Origin: Bacillota bacterium
GTDB lineage: Bacteria > Bacillota > Clostridia > Acetivibrionales > DSM-1351
Assembly: GCA_023409265.1 (NCBI GenBank)
Contig: JAEYHZ010000036.1
Span: 124,001 to 188,000 of the forward strand
Reading direction: 5' to 3'
Length of the DNA: 64,000 nucleotides
Of this stretch, positions 61,409 to 64,000 are shown piece after piece. Position numbers and translations under genes: made by a program. The notes under the pieces were generated by a model. That model was not told the origin of the DNA. It searched no databases and saw only the letters and a program-made list of their open reading frames with translations. How positions within the stretch are numbered: the stretch's first letter is position 1; every line of letters begins with the position of its first letter.

Positions 61409-61705
61409 ATGAAACATAGGTATTTAAAAAATGTTGCAACATTGAACATTGAACTTGAGAAGTGCACCGGCTGCGGCAGGTGTATTGAGGTTTGTCCTCA
61501 TCAGGTTTTTAGACTTCAAAACAGTAAAACACAAATTATTGATAAAGATAGTTGTATGGAATGCGGTGCTTGTGCAAAGAATTGCCCATTTAGAGCCCTG
61601 AAAGTGAAACCCGGTGTTGGCTGTGCAACTGCAATTATTAAAGGATGGCTTACAGGAAGTGAGCCAAGTTGTGATTGTTCATCTGATAGCGGTGGATGTT
61701 GCTAA
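61409..61705 (+). CDS. hgcB: Mercury-methylation ferredoxin HgcB
   Basis: 98 residues, ATG after GGAGGTG, 13 nt after hgcA. Two [4Fe-4S] motifs: C19-x2-C22-x2-C25-x3-C29-P and C49-x2-C52-x2-C55-x3-C59-P, the second reading CMECGAC as in known HgcB. The segment GVGCATAII holds conserved C72, and the tail has C88, C90 and the terminal pair C97-C98, proposed to carry Hg(II). It reduces the HgcA corrinoid. The longer frame from 61370 overlaps hgcA and is dropped. Confidence 0.95.
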   Translation: MKHRYLKNVATLNIELEKCTGCGRCIEVCPHQVFRLQNSKTQIIDKDSCMECGACAKNCPFRALKVKPGVGCATAIIKGWLTGSEPSCDCSSDSGGCC

Positions 61706-61726
61706 AAATATATAATGGAGGGGTGA

Positions 61727-61919
61727 ATGATGCAAGTTGAAACACTTTTTATGTGTAGACATCCGGTTAAAATTGCAAGGGCACCTAAGGTTAGAAGAAA
61801 TGTTGCAGTAAAAAGCGGGGGAATCTTGTCCAATTGCAAGGTTAGCTGTTACGGAACCTAAGGTTTTTAATACTGAAAAATCAAAAAAGTCATTAGTGAT
61901 AGTGCTTTTCGTCCATTAA
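61727..61919 (+). pseudogene. Frameshifted small gene after hgcB
   Basis: Starts ATG-ATG after GGAGGGG, 21 nt after hgcB, and reads VETLFMCRHPVKIARAPKVR to a run of five G at about 61817-61821. Removing one G continues as SGESCPIARLAVTEPKVFNT to TAA at 61917; as written, the frame stops at 61859. The restored product has about 64 residues with two Cys. Family unknown. It is either a recent frameshift or a sequencing slip in the G-run. Confidence 0.5.
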
Positions 61920-62131
61920 TAACAGATTGTGCCACTCATCCCGACTTCCGGGGAAAAGGCCTGCTAACCGCTATTGTTGAGTCTTTGGAACAGGATCTTT
62001 TTCAAAAAGGGTATAAATGCCTTTACAGTCTTGCAAGGGCAGTTAATCCCGGTATAAACAGATCATTAAGTAAACTCAATTACCAGTATAGAGGCAGACT
62101 TATGTTCATGATGATGACTCTCGTAACGTAA
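61889..62131 (+). pseudogene. ablB-like acetyltransferase fragment
   Basis: A frame without start reads TDCATHPDFRGKGLLTAIVE, then KGYKCLYSLARAVNPGINRS and YQYRGRLM, the C-terminal GNAT core of beta-lysine N-acetyltransferase (AblB). About half the protein is missing upstream and the end is cut at the junction with the darA-like gene. AblB makes the osmolyte N-epsilon-acetyl-beta-lysine; this copy is dead. Confidence 0.7.
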
Positions 62132-62139
62132 CTGATTCG

Positions 62140-62409
62140 GTGAGCAAAAATGGATTTTCTGTGACCAAACTTAGTTCAACCGGAGGATTTCTTAGGTCAG
62201 GAAATACTACTTTGCTTATCGGTATAGATGATGAAAAACTGGATCAGGTGTTAAAAATTATTAAATCAAACTCAAAAATTAGAAAGGAATATATTCAGGC
62301 GCCAACACATGGAGCTTTTCCAAAAACTTTTACAGCCATTGGTACTGAGGTTAGTGTTGGTGGCTCAACAATATTTGTGATTGATGTTGAAAGAACTGTG
62401 AAATTCTAA
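62140..62409 (+). CDS. DarA/PstA-like c-di-AMP-binding protein, 5' truncated
   Basis: 89 residues from a GTG start. It matches the P-II-like c-di-AMP receptor DarA (about 109 residues): KLSSTGGFLRSGNTTLLIGI, then EVSVGGSTIFVIDVERTVKF. Upstream, in the same frame, HDDDSRNVTDSVSKNG is still readable, but the first strand with the start codon is missing where the ablB-like fragment joins. GTG at 62140 has no good ribosome site. Probably a deletion product without function; a shortened protein is possible. Confidence 0.65.
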   Translation: MSKNGFSVTKLSSTGGFLRSGNTTLLIGIDDEKLDQVLKIIKSNSKIRKEYIQAPTHGAFPKTFTAIGTEVSVGGSTIFVIDVERTVKF

Positions 62410-62435
62410 AAGCAGATGAGTTAAATTCATTATAC

Positions 62436-62481
62436 AACAACCAAAGAACCGATAGCGAAATGCATCGGTTCTTTGGTTGTT
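62436..62481 (+). terminator. Long hairpin, probable terminator
   Basis: AACAACCAAAGAACCGAT (62436-62453) is the exact reverse complement of 62464-62481, an 18-bp stem with a 10-nt loop. Only a short T-run is built into the 3' arm. Confidence 0.7.
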
Positions 62482-62492
62482 AGTCTAGATAT

Positions 62493-62542
62493 TTGAAACA
62501 TTTTGAATTATACAGTATAATTGATTGAGTTATCAGTCAATT
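62493..62542 (+). promoter_or_regulatory. tetR promoter and operator
   Basis: TTGAAA (62493-62498), 17-bp spacer, TATAAT (62516-62521). The palindrome AATTGATTG-N6-CAGTCAATT (62519-62542) overlaps the -10 box: typical TetR autorepression. Confidence 0.7.
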
Positions 62543-62567
62543 TAATAGCAATGAAAGAAGGTAGCTA

Positions 62568-63152
62568 ATGTCAAGGAATAGGAAAAAGAATGAAATAATT
62601 ACGCAGATTAGAAAGGAAGAAATATTACGAGTTGCTGTGAAAAAGTTTTCAGCAAAGGGGTATCAAGGAACTAATGTTTCTGAGATAGCGAAAGAATTAG
62701 GTATCAGTCAGGGAATAATTTTCTGGTACTTTAATACAAAAGAGAATCTATTTATAAATGCATTCATGAAGGAATTTAAGGAGATAAAACTTGCAACTTC
62801 TAACATTCTACACTCTAATTCAATTGGCACAGTTGAAAAACTTAAATCCATAATATCTGAAATGATAAAAACATTTATTGAAAGAAAAGAAGGCTGTATG
62901 CTAATCTTACAGCTACTTTCAAATAAAGAAATGCAGAAGATTCTTTCATTGGATATTTCGTCAGTTTATAATGAACTTTACAGTGAGTTGGAAATGCTAT
63001 TTATACAAGCTGGAGCGTCAAACCCTGAACTTAAAGCAAGAAATTTTGTTGCACTTTTAGACGGATTTATGATTCAGGTAATACTTGGACTCGATATAGG
63101 TGATTTGGATGTTCTTTCTAATGATATTCTTCACAGATATGAACTAATTTAA
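62568..63152 (+). CDS. TetR-family regulator
   Basis: 194 residues. HTH in NVSEIAKELGISQGIIFWYF (about 36-55), followed by a helical ligand domain. The operator overlapping its promoter indicates autoregulation. The CLC-type gene 12 nt downstream is the likely co-transcribed target. RBS AAGAAGG. Confidence 0.88.
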   Translation: MSRNRKKNEIITQIRKEEILRVAVKKFSAKGYQGTNVSEIAKELGISQGIIFWYFNTKENLFINAFMKEFKEIKLATSNILHSNSIGTVEKLKSIISEMIKTFIERKEGCMLILQLLSNKEMQKILSLDISSVYNELYSELEMLFIQAGASNPELKARNFVALLDGFMIQVILGLDIGDLDVLSNDILHRYELI

Positions 63153-63164
63153 TGGGGGCTTTAT

Positions 63165-64000
63165 ATGTCTGAAAATAAAAATAATACATTCAATACTTTA
63201 TTCCATTGGCATAGCTTTAGATTGAAACTTGTGTTTGAGGCAATTGGGGTAGGAATATTCGCAGGACTTTAATAGTTTTATACAGATTTGCTCTTGAAAA
63301 AGCAATGGTACTATTACATAAAATATACGAGATTTTAACTCAAAGATCATATCTTACACCTATATGGATTGGAGTGATTCTCTTAATAGGAATTATTGTT
63401 GGTATCATTACTAAAACTGAACCAATGATAAGTGGTAGTGGTATTCCTCAGGTCGAGGGTGTACTACTAAGGAAATTAAAAATGACATGGTGGAAAGTTA
63501 TTTTAGGAAAATTTATTGGTGGTGTACTGGCAATAGGTTCTGGACTTTCCCTTGGAAGGGAGGGGCCTTCTGTCCAATTAGGGGCAGCTGTTGGTCAAGG
63601 CTTTAGTAAGATTTTCAAAAGAGTTAAACTTGAAGAGAAATTTCTTATAACAAGTGGCGCCAGTGCTGGTTTGGCAGCTGCCTTTAATGCACCATTAGCT
63701 GGAGTTATGTTCGCTTTAGAGGAGGTTCACAAAAACTTTTCTCCTTTAGTCTTACTATCTTCACTCGCTGCAGCTTTATCAGCAGACTTCGTATCAAGTG
63801 GCTTTTTCGGCTTGAAGCCAGTCTTAAATTTTAATGACTTGAGCCCTCTGCCACTAAAATCTTACATGTTTATAATTGTATTAGGAGTAATCATTGGAGT
63901 TCTTGGTGTATTGTTTAATAAATCAATCCTTACAACTCAGATCTTATATTCCAAGATAAGATTTATATCGAAGTCCTTTTGGATAATGATACCTTTATTA
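63165..64000 (+). pseudogene. CLC chloride channel/antiporter, frameshifted and cut by window end
   Basis: ATG at 63165 after GGGGGC starts MSENKNNTFNTLFHWHSFRL and stops at TAA 63270. The frame beginning near 63266 continues without a stop to the window end with clear CLC motifs: SGSGIPQVEG, LGREGPSVQLGA (gating Glu) and AAAFNAPLAG. A one- or two-base slip near 63266-63270 would join both parts. It may be a natural pseudogene, use an internal start (ATG about 63307), or be a sequence error. Co-directional with tetR. Confidence 0.75.

Overview
The window looks like a chromosomal stretch of an anaerobic, spore-forming clostridium. Coding DNA is AT-rich, Shine-Dalgarno sites are strong, and TTG and GTG starts are frequent. 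There is a Spo0E-type phosphatase, a YmaF protein, DUF2935 and DUF6485 proteins, a c-di-AMP riboswitch, a Na+-pumping oxaloacetate decarboxylase and hgcAB. The cellulolytic Ruminiclostridium-like group is a plausible home, but that is inference. No rRNA, tRNA, CRISPR array or intact insertion sequence was seen.

Layout. 0-5 kb: regulators (AraC/GyrI type, a collapsed MocR gene beside an FMN-binding protein), a Xer-type recombinase, spo0E and a metallophosphoesterase with a possibly structured leader. 5-11 kb: a c-di-AMP riboswitch driving a secreted SH3/NlpC-P60 hydrolase, YmaF, DUF2935 and a two-component system of higher GC. 11-19 kb: an SDR enzyme behind a 12-bp tandem repeat, a Cys-rich ArsR-like regulator leading a split glutathione-synthesis pair, a GNAT, a stray MraY paralogue and a MerR/GyrI regulator. 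19.5-26 kb: an arsenic island (arsR-arsD-arsA-acr3-arsC), then marR, a small CC-tailed membrane protein, a C-GCAxxG-C-C protein, a methyltransferase and DUF6485. 26-28.7 kb: a MATE exporter and a HAD hydrolase. 29-38.3 kb: a sugar module (binding lipoprotein, two permeases, GH35-like beta-galactosidase, an unknown protein, YesM/YesN-type two-component system). 38.5-50.7 kb: accessory genes (AraC/GyrI, PNPOx, TetR plus MacB/FtsX-like ABC exporter, VanZ, WYL regulator plus DJ-1/PfpI) among many gene fragments.

51-59 kb is an ion-handling block on the minus strand: oxaloacetate decarboxylase (oadA-oadG-biotin carrier-oadB), trkH-trkA and nhaA. The oad and trk operons are each preceded by a copy of the same leader RNA, which ends in an intrinsic terminator. 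Sequence differences between the copies keep the stems, so this is very probably a riboswitch; a Na+-sensing class would suit the genes.

59.8-61.7 kb carries the most striking system: an ArsR-like regulator followed by hgcA (corrinoid protein with the NVWCAAGK cap-helix motif and a membrane domain) and hgcB (2[4Fe-4S] ferredoxin with a CC tail), the gene pair for mercury methylation. Beyond it lie a frameshifted small gene, an ablB-like fragment fused by deletion to a 5'-truncated darA-like gene, a TetR regulator and a frameshifted CLC transporter cut by the window edge. Metal and metalloid stress is a recurring theme (two ArsR-type sensors with the same Cys pair, the ars operon, thiol synthesis, hgcAB), set in a landscape with many decayed genes.
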